From Nocardiopsis sp. FR4 (lineage in GTDB: Bacteria > Actinomycetota > Actinomycetes > Streptosporangiales > Streptosporangiaceae): a stretch of DNA of 64,000 nt. The translations under genes and the position numbers were made by a program. Location: contig NZ_VWVV01000027.1 of assembly GCF_009830945.1 (NCBI RefSeq), positions 45,724 through 109,723 on the forward strand. The letters are read 5' to 3'. Of this stretch, positions 7,380-15,770 are shown one piece after another. The notes under the pieces are model-generated. The model saw nothing but the letters and a program-made list of their open reading frames with translations, ran no database searches and had not been told where the DNA came from. Positions within the stretch are counted from its first letter, which is position 1, and the number at the start of each line of letters is the position of its first letter.

Positions 7380-8927
7380 TCAGAGGAAGCGCACCCCCTG
7401 GGCCAGCGGCAGCTCACCGCCGTAGTTCACCGTGTTGGTCGCCCGGCGCATGTAGGCCTTCCACGCGTCCGAACCCGACTCGCGCCCGCCGCCGGTGTCC
7501 TTCTCCCCGCCGAAGGCGCCGCCGATCTCCGCCCCGGAGGTACCGATGTTGACGTTGACGATCCCGCAGTCCGAACCCGCCGAGGACAGGAACCGCTCCG
7601 CCTCGGCCTGGTCCCGGGTGAAGATCGCCGACGACAACCCCTGCGGGACCCCGTTGTGCAGCTCCACGGCCTCCTCCAGGGTGCGGTAGGGCATCACGTA
7701 CAGCACCGGCGCGAAGGTCTCCTCCCGCACCACCTCCGTCTGGGAGGGCATCCGCACCACGCAGGGCTCGACGTAGTAGGCCCGCGGGGCCTCCTCGGCC
7801 AGTCGGCGCTCCCCGCCCACCAGCACCCGGCCGCCGTCGGCCCCGGCCCGCTCCAGCGCCGCGCGCATCGCCGCGTACCCGGCCTCCCCGATCAGCGGGC
7901 CCACCAGGGTGGACTCCGCGAAGGGGTCGCCGATCCGGTCGCGGAGCTGCTTGTAGGCGTCCACGATCCGACCGGTGAGGTCCTCCACCACGTCCTCGTG
8001 CACGATGAGGCGGCGCAGCGTCGTGCAGCGCTGGCCCGCGGTGCCCGCCGCGGCGAACACGCTGCCGCGCACCACCAGGTCCAGGTCGGCGGAGGGGGCG
8101 ACCACCGCCGCGTTGTTGCCGCCCAGCTCCAGCAGGGAACGGCCCAGCCGGGCCGCCACACGGGGCGCGACCGCACGGCCCATCGCGGTCGACCCGGTCG
8201 CCGACACCAGCGCCACCCGGACGTCGTCCACCAGCGCCTCACCGACCTCCCGGCCGCCCAGCACCACGCGGTGCACGCCCTCGGGCGCGCCGGTGTCGGC
8301 CGCCGCCCGCATGAGCAGCCCGTGGCAGGCCAGCGCGGTGAGCGGGGTCTGCTCCGCGGGCTTCCACACCACGGTGTCACCGCACACCAGGGCCACGCAC
8401 GTGTTCCACGACCACACGGCCACCGGGAAGTTGAACGCGCTGATCACCCCGACCACGCCCAGCGGGTGCCAGGTCTCCATGAGCCGGTGCCCGGGCCGCT
8501 CCGAGGGCATGGTGCGCCCGTACAGCTGCCGGGACATCCCCACCGCCAGCTCGCAGATGTCGATCATCTCCTGGACCTCGCCCAGGGCCTCGGAGCCGAT
8601 CTTGCCCGCCTCGATCGTCACCAGCTCGGCCAGGTCCTCCTTGTGCTCGCGCAGGAGCTCCCCCAACCGGCCCACGAGCCGCCCCCGCACCGGGGCGGGG
8701 GTGTCGCGCCACTCGGACAGGAAGGCCTCCCGCGCCCGCGTGACCGCCCGCCCGACCGAGTCGGGCGTGTCGTGGTCCAGCGCGAACAGGTCCGCCCCGG
8801 TGATGGGCGTCCTCGCCGCGCCCGCGGCGCCGGGCGAAGCCGCGGGCGGTTCGAGGCGGCACCGCCGCAGGGCGGCCCGGGCGCGCTCGGCGAGGTCCTC
8901 GGTCTGGGGAAGGGCACGAGTGGACAT
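7380..8927 (-). CDS. Aldehyde dehydrogenase, family 7 (antiquitin / piperidine-6-carboxylate dehydrogenase type)
   Basis: An NAD(P)-dependent aldehyde dehydrogenase of 515 residues. The catalytic Cys301 lies in GTAGQRCTTLRR and the general base Glu267 in LLELGGNN. The Asn-bearing motif is ISAFNFPVAVWSWN near 165. The GQRCTTLRR and GGNN signatures are those of ALDH7, whose actinobacterial members oxidise alpha-aminoadipate semialdehyde (piperideine-6-carboxylate) from lysine. No lysine aminotransferase gene is adjacent, so the substrate stays inferred. The ATG at 8927 follows GAGAGAG; the frame is open further upstream without family match. It is monocistronic and divergent from the pyroglutamyl-peptidase-like gene. 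Confidence 0.9.
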   Translation of the reverse strand: MSTRALPQTEDLAERARAALRRCRLEPPAASPGAAGAARTPITGADLFALDHDTPDSVGRAVTRAREAFLSEWRDTPAPVRGRLVGRLGELLREHKEDLAELVTIEAGKIGSEALGEVQEMIDICELAVGMSRQLYGRTMPSERPGHRLMETWHPLGVVGVISAFNFPVAVWSWNTCVALVCGDTVVWKPAEQTPLTALACHGLLMRAAADTGAPEGVHRVVLGGREVGEALVDDVRVALVSATGSTAMGRAVAPRVAARLGRSLLELGGNNAAVVAPSADLDLVVRGSVFAAAGTAGQRCTTLRRLIVHEDVVEDLTGRIVDAYKQLRDRIGDPFAESTLVGPLIGEAGYAAMRAALERAGADGGRVLVGGERRLAEEAPRAYYVEPCVVRMPSQTEVVREETFAPVLYVMPYRTLEEAVELHNGVPQGLSSAIFTRDQAEAERFLSSAGSDCGIVNVNIGTSGAEIGGAFGGEKDTGGGRESGSDAWKAYMRRATNTVNYGGELPLAQGVRFL

Positions 8928-9121
8928 GTGTGTCTCTCTCCGTTGAGAGGGGCTGCGGTCACTGACCACACTGCCAAGTCCGACCCGGCCGGTCCAGCCC
9001 CGGTGTCCGCTCCCGCCCCCGCGCCGCCCTGGCCGCCGCGGCCCGGACCGGGCGGCGCTAGACTCGGCTGGCCCCGCCCCCGGGCGGGTACCGAAGACCC
9101 CTTGAGACAGACAGCGACGCA

Positions 9122-10195
9122 GTGCACCACCACACCACCCCCGAAGAGGACCGCGCCGGCCTGGACGAGCCGCGCGCGATCCTGTCCCGTTCCGGGTTCG
9201 GCGCCGCCGAACCCCTCTTCACCGCCGGCCTGCGGGCCAGCGGTGACCTCGCCGGGGCGCGGGGGGTGGTCGCCGCGCACGCCTCCCGGCTGTGGAGCGA
9301 GGCCGCCCGCGTCGGCGACGACCGCCCCCTGTACTGGGCCCGCCTGGTGCTGTCCGCCCGGCTGCGGACCTGGCGACCGGGCTTCGCCCTCTCCGACGCC
9401 GAGCGCGCCGGGCTGCTGCACCTGCTGGAGACCGGCTCACGCGGTATCGCCGACCTGGTCTTCCCCCCGGGTGACCGGTGGATCCGCGTGGTCGTGACCG
9501 GTTTCGACCCCTTCCACCTGGACACCGACCCCGCCTGCTCCAACCCCTCGGGCGCGGCGGCCCTGGACCTGAACGGGGCCACCTTCGCCGCGGGCGAGCG
9601 CACGGCGGTGGTGCGCGCCGCCGTCTTCCCCGTGCGCTGGGCCGACTTCGACGCGGGGCTGGTGGAGGAGGCGCTGGCCGCCCAGCACGAGCGCGCGGAC
9701 GCGGTCGTCACGCTCAGCCGGGGACGGCCCGACCGCTTCGACCTGGAGGTGTGGAACGGCGCCTGGCGCGGCGGGGGCGAGGACAACCTGCGCGTGTCGC
9801 GCACCGGACCGATCCCGGTGGAGGGGGGACCGCAGTGGACCCGCTCCTCCCTGCCGCACGAGCGGATCACGGCGGCCGCCGGGGACGGCCCCTGGCCGGT
9901 GGTGGTCAACACCGAGGTGAGCGAGGTCCCCGCGGGCGCCGCGGAGACGGTGGTGCGCCCCGACGGGCCCACACCGGGCTCGGCCGCGCGGTGCGGTGGC
10001 GGCGGCGACTACCTGTCCAACGAGATCGCCTACCGCAACACGCTGCTGCGCGACCGGTCGGGGCGCCCGGTCCTGGCCGGGCACGTACACCTGCCCAGGA
10101 CCGCCCGGGCCGCCCAGGCCGACGTCCTGGCCCAGGTGCGCCGGATCGTGACGGCGGTGGCCCGGACGGCCGCGGGCGACGCGGGGCGCGGCTGA
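9122..10195 (+). CDS. Pyroglutamyl-peptidase-I-like (C15 family) protein with Ser at the catalytic Cys position
   Basis: A 357-residue protein whose C-terminal two thirds follow the C15 fold: VTGFDPF at 125-131, NPSG at 141-144, Glu209 in the segment FDLEVWNGAW, GDYLSNEIAYRN at 296-307 and HVHLP at 321-325. In true pyroglutamyl peptidases the segment reads Y-V/L-C-N, with the Cys as nucleophile. Here residue 299 is Ser, while the histidine region is kept. Cys291 nearby could compensate only if the fold differs. The N-terminal about 115 residues are an added helical region, about 140 residues more than the usual 215-residue enzyme. No signal peptide is seen. It could be a serine-type hydrolase, a binding protein or inactive. 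Confidence 0.7.
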   Translation: MHHHTTPEEDRAGLDEPRAILSRSGFGAAEPLFTAGLRASGDLAGARGVVAAHASRLWSEAARVGDDRPLYWARLVLSARLRTWRPGFALSDAERAGLLHLLETGSRGIADLVFPPGDRWIRVVVTGFDPFHLDTDPACSNPSGAAALDLNGATFAAGERTAVVRAAVFPVRWADFDAGLVEEALAAQHERADAVVTLSRGRPDRFDLEVWNGAWRGGGEDNLRVSRTGPIPVEGGPQWTRSSLPHERITAAAGDGPWPVVVNTEVSEVPAGAAETVVRPDGPTPGSAARCGGGGDYLSNEIAYRNTLLRDRSGRPVLAGHVHLPRTARAAQADVLAQVRRIVTAVARTAAGDAGRG

Positions 10196-10217
10196 GGCCG
10201 CCGCCGCGCCCCACCCG

Positions 10218-10643
10218 TCAGTAGGTGTGGGTGTTCGACTCCATGACGGAGAAGAAGCCCATCGCTCCGTAGAGGAAGAAGAGCACCGCGTAGACCAGGA
10301 TGCCGGCGCCGAAGAGCACCCAGGAGATGATGGTGCACACCCTGGCCGCCTGCGGGTTGCTGGTGGCCGTCGTCAGCCCGATGACCGCCAGGACGAGGCC
10401 GACGATCGCCAGCGCCCAGCACAGGCACAGGCCCACGGCGTTGGCGACGATCGCGCCGATCGCCGAGCCCTGGCTCGCCGGGCTGGGCGGGGGCTGGAAT
10501 CCGGGGCCGCCGTACCAGCCTCCCGGCGGCGGAGGAGGGGGACCGCCGCCGGGAGGCGGGTAGCCGCCACCGCCGGGCGGAGGAAAGCCTCCGCTGCCTC
10601 CCGGCGGGGGAAGGTAGCCGCCGGTTCCGGAGTCGTAACTCAT
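10218..10643 (-). CDS. Pro/Gly-rich small membrane protein (DUF4190-like)
   Basis: A 141-residue protein with a cytosolic N-terminal half made of PPPGG repeats (residues 10-55) followed by two hydrophobic helices: IGAIVANAVGLCLCWALAIV with VGLVLAVIGL, then CTIISWVLFGAGILVYAVLFF. This architecture is common in actinobacteria, and the proteins have no defined role. The Gly- and Pro-rich DNA at 10490-10620 is low-complexity coding sequence, not an independent repeat. The ATG at 10643 has a purine-rich AGGTCTCC-type context. It converges with the preceding rightward gene, with only about 22 bases between stops. Confidence 0.8.
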   Translation of the reverse strand: MSYDSGTGGYLPPPGGSGGFPPPGGGGYPPPGGGPPPPPPGGWYGGPGFQPPPSPASQGSAIGAIVANAVGLCLCWALAIVGLVLAVIGLTTATSNPQAARVCTIISWVLFGAGILVYAVLFFLYGAMGFFSVMESNTHTY

Positions 10644-10802
10644 GGAGACCTTTCACAGGGATACCGGGGGAGAACGCGTCACCCGGGTGGGACGCACCGT
10701 CAGTGTCCCAGGTTCTCCCCAACGCCCCGCCCCGGCACCGGATGACCGTTTGGCCGCGCGACGATTCCCACGCGGTCGCGGAGCTCGGATAGGGTCCCCT
10801 GC

Positions 10803-12347
10803 GTGGCTGTCACCTCCTTGCGACGAAAACTCCTCCTGTGCGCCGCGCTCGGCCTGCTCCTGGTCCCCGGGTGCCACACGGTGCCCCAGGCCCTGCCCTA
10901 CGCCGAGGCGGTCCGCACCCCGCCCGAGGACGTGGCCGGGATGCGGGCGCGCACGGTGACGGTGGAGGCCGACCACAGCGTGACGAGCTACCGCTACCCG
11001 GAGCTGGGCGGCGCGCACCCCCTGACCGTGCGGGTGCGCACCCTCATGGCCCGGCGCCAGACCGACTTCCTGGAGGACCTCCCCGAGCGCGGCAGGCCCG
11101 AACTGCACCAGGACGTGTCCGTCCTGGCCGCCTCCTCCCAGGTGGTGGGGGTGCGCCTGACCGCGGCCACCGAGGCGGGCATGTCCCGGGACCTGACCGC
11201 CGACACCCTGTGGTACGACGCCGACAGCGGCGAGGTGCTGCCCTGGACCGCGCTCTTCCGCGACGACGAGGCGATCGAGCGGGCCCACCTGGCGCTGGCC
11301 CGGGTGCTGCGGGACGGCTACAACCTGCCCGCCCAGCAGCTGCCCGGAGTGGTGGGAGAGGCGGCCCGGGACCAGGCCGCGCTCGACGAACCCGCGCCGA
11401 GCCCGAGCGCCTCCCCCCGCGGCCGGCCCACGCAGGCCCCGGGGAGGACGGAGTTCTCCGACCCCGACCGGGTCCGTGAGGCCGCCGAGCGCTGGACCGA
11501 CTCCCCCCTGCGGGACGCGGCCTTCAGCACGGCGGGCGGCCTGGCCGTACGCATGGACCCCGCCCAGGTGCCCGGCGCGGGCATGGTCCGGGAGGTCATG
11601 GTCCCGATCGAGGCCGCGGACGCCGAGGACCTGCTGTCCGAACTCGGCTACCGGGCCCGCGAGGCGGCCCTGTCGGGCAACGACCCGGGGGACGACCTGG
11701 TGCCGGACGGCGACTCCGACACCCCCGGGCACACCCTGGACTGCTCCCAGCTCAAGTGTGTGGCCCTGACCTTCGACGACGGCCCCGGCGAGCACACCGA
11801 CGACCTGCTGGACATCCTGGCCGGCTACGACGCGCACGCCACCTTCTACGTCCTGGGCTCACTGGTCGAGGAGTTCCCCGAACCGGTCGAGCGCATGGCC
11901 GCCGAGGGGCACGAACTGGGCAACCACACCTGGAAGCACGACGACCTGGCACGGATGCCGGGCAACGCGATCAAGAAGGACATCGGGCGCACCAACGAGG
12001 CGGTGCGCGAGCTGACCGGGACCACGCCGCCGACCGTACGGCCCCCCTACGGGTCGCTGAACGGCACGGTGCGCCGGTCGGTGGACCAACCGCTGGTGTT
12101 GTGGGACGTGGACACCCTGGACTGGCAGAGCCGCGACCCGGAGGCGATCAGCGAGCACGCGCTCACGCACACCGCCCCGGGCAGCGTGGTGCTCTTCCAC
12201 GACATCCACCGCACCTCGGTGGACGCCATCCCCCAGGTGCTGGCCGGACTGCACCGGCAGGGCTACCACTTCGTCACGGTCACCGACATCTTCGGCGGCC
12301 AGGGGCTGGAGCCGGGCGAGGTCCGCACCGACGCCCGGCTGACCTGA
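10803..12347 (+). CDS. Lipoprotein polysaccharide deacetylase (NodB homology, CE4) with N-terminal DUF3298/RsiV-like domain
   Basis: A secreted, lipid-anchored deacetylase (514 residues) probably acting on peptidoglycan or another N-acetylated glycan. A signal peptide ends in the lipobox LVPGC (Cys24). An N-terminal region (about 50-290) resembles the DUF3298 extracellular domain. The CE4 domain starts at 318: TFDDGP 323-328 (catalytic Asp and metal Asp), HTWKH 375-379 (metal histidines), RPPYG 413-417, WDVDTLDW and LFHDIH. All five CE4 motifs are intact, so an active metallo-deacetylase is expected. The GTG start at 10803 has TAGGGT 7 nt before it, a leaderless signature. The gene is separate from the convergent aldehyde dehydrogenase 15 bases away. 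Confidence 0.92.
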   Translation: MAVTSLRRKLLLCAALGLLLVPGCHTVPQALPYAEAVRTPPEDVAGMRARTVTVEADHSVTSYRYPELGGAHPLTVRVRTLMARRQTDFLEDLPERGRPELHQDVSVLAASSQVVGVRLTAATEAGMSRDLTADTLWYDADSGEVLPWTALFRDDEAIERAHLALARVLRDGYNLPAQQLPGVVGEAARDQAALDEPAPSPSASPRGRPTQAPGRTEFSDPDRVREAAERWTDSPLRDAAFSTAGGLAVRMDPAQVPGAGMVREVMVPIEAADAEDLLSELGYRAREAALSGNDPGDDLVPDGDSDTPGHTLDCSQLKCVALTFDDGPGEHTDDLLDILAGYDAHATFYVLGSLVEEFPEPVERMAAEGHELGNHTWKHDDLARMPGNAIKKDIGRTNEAVRELTGTTPPTVRPPYGSLNGTVRRSVDQPLVLWDVDTLDWQSRDPEAISEHALTHTAPGSVVLFHDIHRTSVDAIPQVLAGLHRQGYHFVTVTDIFGGQGLEPGEVRTDARLT

Positions 12348-12362
12348 GCCGCGCCCGGCGCC

Positions 12363-13799
12363 TCACAGGAGTCTGCGCAGCAGTTTCTCCTTGGTCCGGG
12401 TGATGGGCGCGTAGGCCACCCGCATGGTGTCCAGGAGCAGCGGCTTGTCCAGCACCGACTTGGTGTGGGAGAAGGTGTCCAGCGAGGCCACCGAGTGATA
12501 GGCGCCCATGCCGCTCTCCCCCACCCCGCCGAAGGGCAGGCCGGGCACGGCCAGGTGCGCGACGGGCAGGCCGAAGGCCAGCCCGCCCGAGGAGGTCTCG
12601 GTGGTCAGGCGGCGCTTGGTCTCCTCCGATGCGGTGAAGCCGTACAGCGCCAGCGGCTTGTCGTGCCGGTTGACGAAGTCGATCGCCGCGTCCAGGTCGG
12701 GCACGCCGACCACCGGCAGGATCGGGCCGAAGATCTCCTCCGACATCACCGGTGAGTCCGGGTCCACGTCGCCGAGGACGGTGGGGGCCAGGTAGAGCCG
12801 CTCGCGGTCGTGGCGGCCCCCGGCGACCACGGTGCCGCTGTCCAGCAGCGCGGTGAGCCGGGCGAAGTGGCGTTCGTTGACGATGCGCCCGTAGTCGGGG
12901 CTGGCGGCGGGGTCCTCGCCGAACATCTCGGTGATGGCCGCGGCCAGCTCCCGCTGCAGCGGGGCCGCGGTGTCGCCGACGGCGAGCACGTAGTCGGGTG
13001 CCACACAGGTCTGACCGGCGTTGGTGAACTTGCCCCAGGCCAGGCGGCGGGCGGTGGTGGCCAGGTCCACGCCGGGCTCGACGATGACCGGGCTCTTGCC
13101 GCCCAGTTCCAGGGTGACGGGGGTCAGGTGCTTGGCGGCGGCGGCCATGACGATGCGGCCCACCGCCCCGTTGCCGGTGTAGAAGATGTGGTCGAAGCGC
13201 TCCTCCAGCAGGGCGGTGCTCTCGGGGACCCCGCCCTCCACCACCGCGACCGCCTCGGTGTCCAGGTGGCGCGGCACCAGGTCGGCCAGGGCCGCGGAGG
13301 TGGCGGGGGCCAGCTCGCTGGGCTTGAGCAGTGCGGTGTTGCCCGCCGCCAGGGCGCCGACCAGGGGCGCCAGGGACAGGTTCACCGGGTAGTTCCACGG
13401 GGAGATGATGAGCACGGTGCCCAGCGGCTCGCGCACCAGGCGGGCCCTGGCCGGGGCCAGGGAGACGGGCACCGGGACCCGGCGCGGGCGCAGCCAGGAG
13501 GACAGGTGGCGCAGGGTGTGGTCGATCTCGTTGACCACGAAGCCGATCTCGGTGGTGTGCGCCTCCACCGGGCTCTTGCCCAGGTCGGTGCGCAGGGAGT
13601 CCTCCAGCGCGGCGCGCTCCTCGGTGAGCAGGCGGCGCAGGGCGCGCAGCTGGGCGCGGCGCCAGGCCAGGGGCTTGGTGCGGCCGGAGGCGAAGGCGGC
13701 GCGCAGGCGGGCCACGGTCGGGGGGATCTCGGTGGTCAGGGTGAGCGGTTCGGGGACGGGCAGGGGGGCGCTCGCGGCGTCGGCGGCGGTGTTCGACAT
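12363..13799 (-). CDS. NAD(P)-dependent aldehyde dehydrogenase (ALDH3/coniferyl-aldehyde type)
   Basis: A 478-residue aldehyde dehydrogenase. Catalytic Cys265 lies in FTNAGQTCVAPDY, Glu231 in LELGGKSPVIV, and the Asn motif is SPWNYPVN at 133-140. The FTNAGQTCVAPDY and SPWNYP motifs with about 480 residues place it in the ALDH3 group, which oxidises medium-chain aliphatic and aromatic aldehydes. It is transcribed divergently from a TetR gene 61 bases away, with a palindromic operator overlapping its promoter, so induction by an aldehyde-related ligand is likely. A -10-like TACCAT ends 6 nt before the ATG and there is no Shine-Dalgarno sequence, suggesting a leaderless mRNA repressed by the TetR protein. 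Confidence 0.92.
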   Translation of the reverse strand: MSNTAADAASAPLPVPEPLTLTTEIPPTVARLRAAFASGRTKPLAWRRAQLRALRRLLTEERAALEDSLRTDLGKSPVEAHTTEIGFVVNEIDHTLRHLSSWLRPRRVPVPVSLAPARARLVREPLGTVLIISPWNYPVNLSLAPLVGALAAGNTALLKPSELAPATSAALADLVPRHLDTEAVAVVEGGVPESTALLEERFDHIFYTGNGAVGRIVMAAAAKHLTPVTLELGGKSPVIVEPGVDLATTARRLAWGKFTNAGQTCVAPDYVLAVGDTAAPLQRELAAAITEMFGEDPAASPDYGRIVNERHFARLTALLDSGTVVAGGRHDRERLYLAPTVLGDVDPDSPVMSEEIFGPILPVVGVPDLDAAIDFVNRHDKPLALYGFTASEETKRRLTTETSSGGLAFGLPVAHLAVPGLPFGGVGESGMGAYHSVASLDTFSHTKSVLDKPLLLDTMRVAYAPITRTKEKLLRRLL

Positions 13800-13808
13800 G
13801 CGCCGATG

Positions 13809-13831
13809 GTAAACGAAACACTTTCGTTTCC
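13809..13831. promoter_or_regulatory. TetR operator between divergent ALDH and tetR genes
   Basis: GTAAACGAAA (13809-13818) and TTTCGTTTCC (13822-13831) form an inverted repeat with 9 of 10 positions complementary around CAC. It overlaps the predicted -10 (TACCAT, minus strand, 13811-13806) of the dehydrogenase and lies 30 bases before the tetR start. One site can therefore control both genes. Confidence 0.75.
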
Positions 13832-13860
13832 ATAGGGGGCACTCGCATAGGATTTCCGGT

Positions 13861-14487
13861 ATGACCACGGACCATCTGCCCGAGGCCTCGCGCGCGCCCC
13901 ACCGGGGCAGGCCGCGCGACGCCGCCCGGGACCGCGCGCTGATGGACGCCACCCTCGCCGTACTCCAGTCCCACGGCTACAGCGGCCTGACCACCGCCGC
14001 CGTCGCCAAACGGGCCGGTGTCTCCACCGCCACCCTCTACCGGCGCTGGCGCTCCAAGGAGGACCTGGTCCTGGGCGCCGCCCGCGCCTGGGCCGAGGAA
14101 CTGGGCCCCGACCGCGACACCGGGGGCCTGCGCGGGGACCTGTCGGCGCTGCTGCACGACAAGGCCGCCGCCCTGGACGGCCCCTCCGGGCGCCTGTTGC
14201 GCGCCGTCCTGGGCGAGGCCGCGCACAACCAGGCCCTGGCCGAGGCCCTCACGGAACAGTTCGTGCTGCCGCTCCAGGCCCGGGTGGAGGCCGTCCTGGC
14301 CCGGGCCGCGGACCGGGGGGAGATCCCCCCGGTCCAGGACACCACGGTGGTGGGGGAGATGGTGATCGGCCCCATGGTCAGCCACACCTTCCTGGTCCCG
14401 CACACCCCCGGGTCCCGCCCCGGCGCCCGCATGGCCGAGCGGCTGCTGCCCTACCTGCTGCGCGCCCTGGGCGCCCGGGGCGCCTGA
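13861..14487 (+). CDS. TetR-family transcriptional regulator of the adjacent ALDH
   Basis: A 208-residue repressor with an N-terminal helix-turn-helix (HGYSGLTTAAVAKRAGVSTA, then TLYRRWRSKEDLVLGA, about residues 38-70). The C-terminal TetR ligand-binding helices resemble the TetR_C_16/AcrR-like group. The divergent arrangement with the dehydrogenase and the single palindrome between them imply autoregulation plus control of the dehydrogenase. TAGGAT ends 7 nt before the ATG with no ribosome binding site, so the transcript is probably leaderless. The ligand is unknown. Confidence 0.88.
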   Translation: MTTDHLPEASRAPHRGRPRDAARDRALMDATLAVLQSHGYSGLTTAAVAKRAGVSTATLYRRWRSKEDLVLGAARAWAEELGPDRDTGGLRGDLSALLHDKAAALDGPSGRLLRAVLGEAAHNQALAEALTEQFVLPLQARVEAVLARAADRGEIPPVQDTTVVGEMVIGPMVSHTFLVPHTPGSRPGARMAERLLPYLLRALGARGA

Positions 14488-14525
14488 CCCCCGGCCCCGA
14501 GGGTCCCGCCGGTCCGCACGCGGCC

Positions 14526-15743
14526 TCAGTCGCGGGCGGGCAGAACCCGGCCGGTGACCTCGCCGAAGTGCACCAGCGCACCGTCGGCCCCGGGCGCGGT
14601 GGCGGTGATGGCCACCTCGTCACCGTCCTCCAGGAAGGCGCGCTCGGTGCCGTCGGACAGGCGCAGCGGTTGCTTCCCGCCCCAGGTCAGCTCCAGCAGG
14701 CAGCCCCGCTGGTCCGGCTCGGGGCCGCTGACCGTGCCCGAGGCGTACACGTCCCCGGTGCGCAGGCTGGCGCCGTTGACTGTCATGTGCGCCAACTGCT
14801 GGGCGGCCGTCCAGTACATCTGGGCGAAGGGCGGACGCGAGACCACGTGCCCGTTCACCCGCACCTCCAGGCGCAGGTCCAGCCCCCAGGGCTGGCCGGT
14901 CCGCAGGTAGGGCAGCGGCTCGGGGTCCTGGGCGGGCGGGGCCACGCGGGCCGCCTCCAGCGCGGCCAGCGGCACCACCCACGGCGAGACCGAGGTGGCG
15001 AAGGACTTGCCCAGGAAGGGGCCCAGCGGCACGTACTCCCAGGCCTGGAGGTCGCGCGCGGACCAGTCGTTGAGCAGGAAGACCCCGAAGACGTGGTCGG
15101 CCAGGGAGTCCGCCCCCACCCGCTCGCCCATCCGGGTTCCGGTGCCCACCACGAAACCGACCTCGGCCTCGATGTCCAGACGGGTCGAGGGGCCGAAGAG
15201 CGGAGCGGGCGCGCCCGGGGGCCTGCGCTGCCCCACCGGGCGCACGATGTCGGTGCCCGAGACCACGACCGTGCCCGCCCGCCCGTGGTAGCCGATGGGC
15301 AGGTGCTTCCAGTTGGGAGTGAGCGGCTCCTGTTCGGGGCGGAAGATCCGGCCGACGTTGGTGGCGTGGTGCTCGGAGGCGTAGAAGTCCACGTAGTCGG
15401 CCACGGTGAAGGGCAGGTGCAGGCGCGCCGAGGACCGCTCCACCAGGTGGGGGCGCACCGCGGCGGCCCGGGCGGGATCGGTGAGCCAGTCGGTCAGCGC
15501 GGCGCGCACCGCCTCCCACACCGGCCGTCCGGCCGCCAGCAGGGCGTCCAGGTTCGGCCGGGCGACGGTGTCGGCGAAGGGCGCGTCCAGGGCACGGGCG
15601 GCCGCGCCCAGGTCCAGCACGTACTCCCCCACCGCCACGCCGGTGCGCGGGGCGGGATCGGCGCCGGTGCTGAACACCCCGTAGGGCAGGGTCGCCAGGC
15701 CGAACGGCGCGTCGGGTACGGGATCGAGCCAGCTGTCGGGCAT
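14526..15743 (-). CDS. fahA: Fumarylacetoacetase
   Basis: The last enzyme of tyrosine/homogentisate degradation, cleaving fumarylacetoacetate to fumarate and acetoacetate. The 405 residues show an SH3-like N-terminal domain and the FAH barrel with metal and catalytic motifs: VDFYASEHHATNVGRIFRP (metal Asp, catalytic His), DIEAEVGFVVG (two metal Glu) and WSARDLQAWEYVPLGPFLGK (metal Asp and catalytic Lys). It is the final gene of a five-gene leftward operon and starts 27 nt after the conserved unknown gene. Full-length family match with no missing residue seen. Confidence 0.95.
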   Translation of the reverse strand: MPDSWLDPVPDAPFGLATLPYGVFSTGADPAPRTGVAVGEYVLDLGAAARALDAPFADTVARPNLDALLAAGRPVWEAVRAALTDWLTDPARAAAVRPHLVERSSARLHLPFTVADYVDFYASEHHATNVGRIFRPEQEPLTPNWKHLPIGYHGRAGTVVVSGTDIVRPVGQRRPPGAPAPLFGPSTRLDIEAEVGFVVGTGTRMGERVGADSLADHVFGVFLLNDWSARDLQAWEYVPLGPFLGKSFATSVSPWVVPLAALEAARVAPPAQDPEPLPYLRTGQPWGLDLRLEVRVNGHVVSRPPFAQMYWTAAQQLAHMTVNGASLRTGDVYASGTVSGPEPDQRGCLLELTWGGKQPLRLSDGTERAFLEDGDEVAITATAPGADGALVHFGEVTGRVLPARD

Positions 15744-15770
15744 GGGTTCGCTTTCTCGGAAGTGGGCGGG

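Noticed and set aside
7380..8927. Lysine catabolic operon around the ALDH7 gene
   Set aside because: No lysine aminotransferase or related gene is adjacent, so only the enzyme family is claimed.
10490..10620. Apparent GC-rich tandem repeat or CRISPR-like pattern
   Set aside because: It is the PPPGG coding repeat of a small membrane protein, with irregular units and no spacers.
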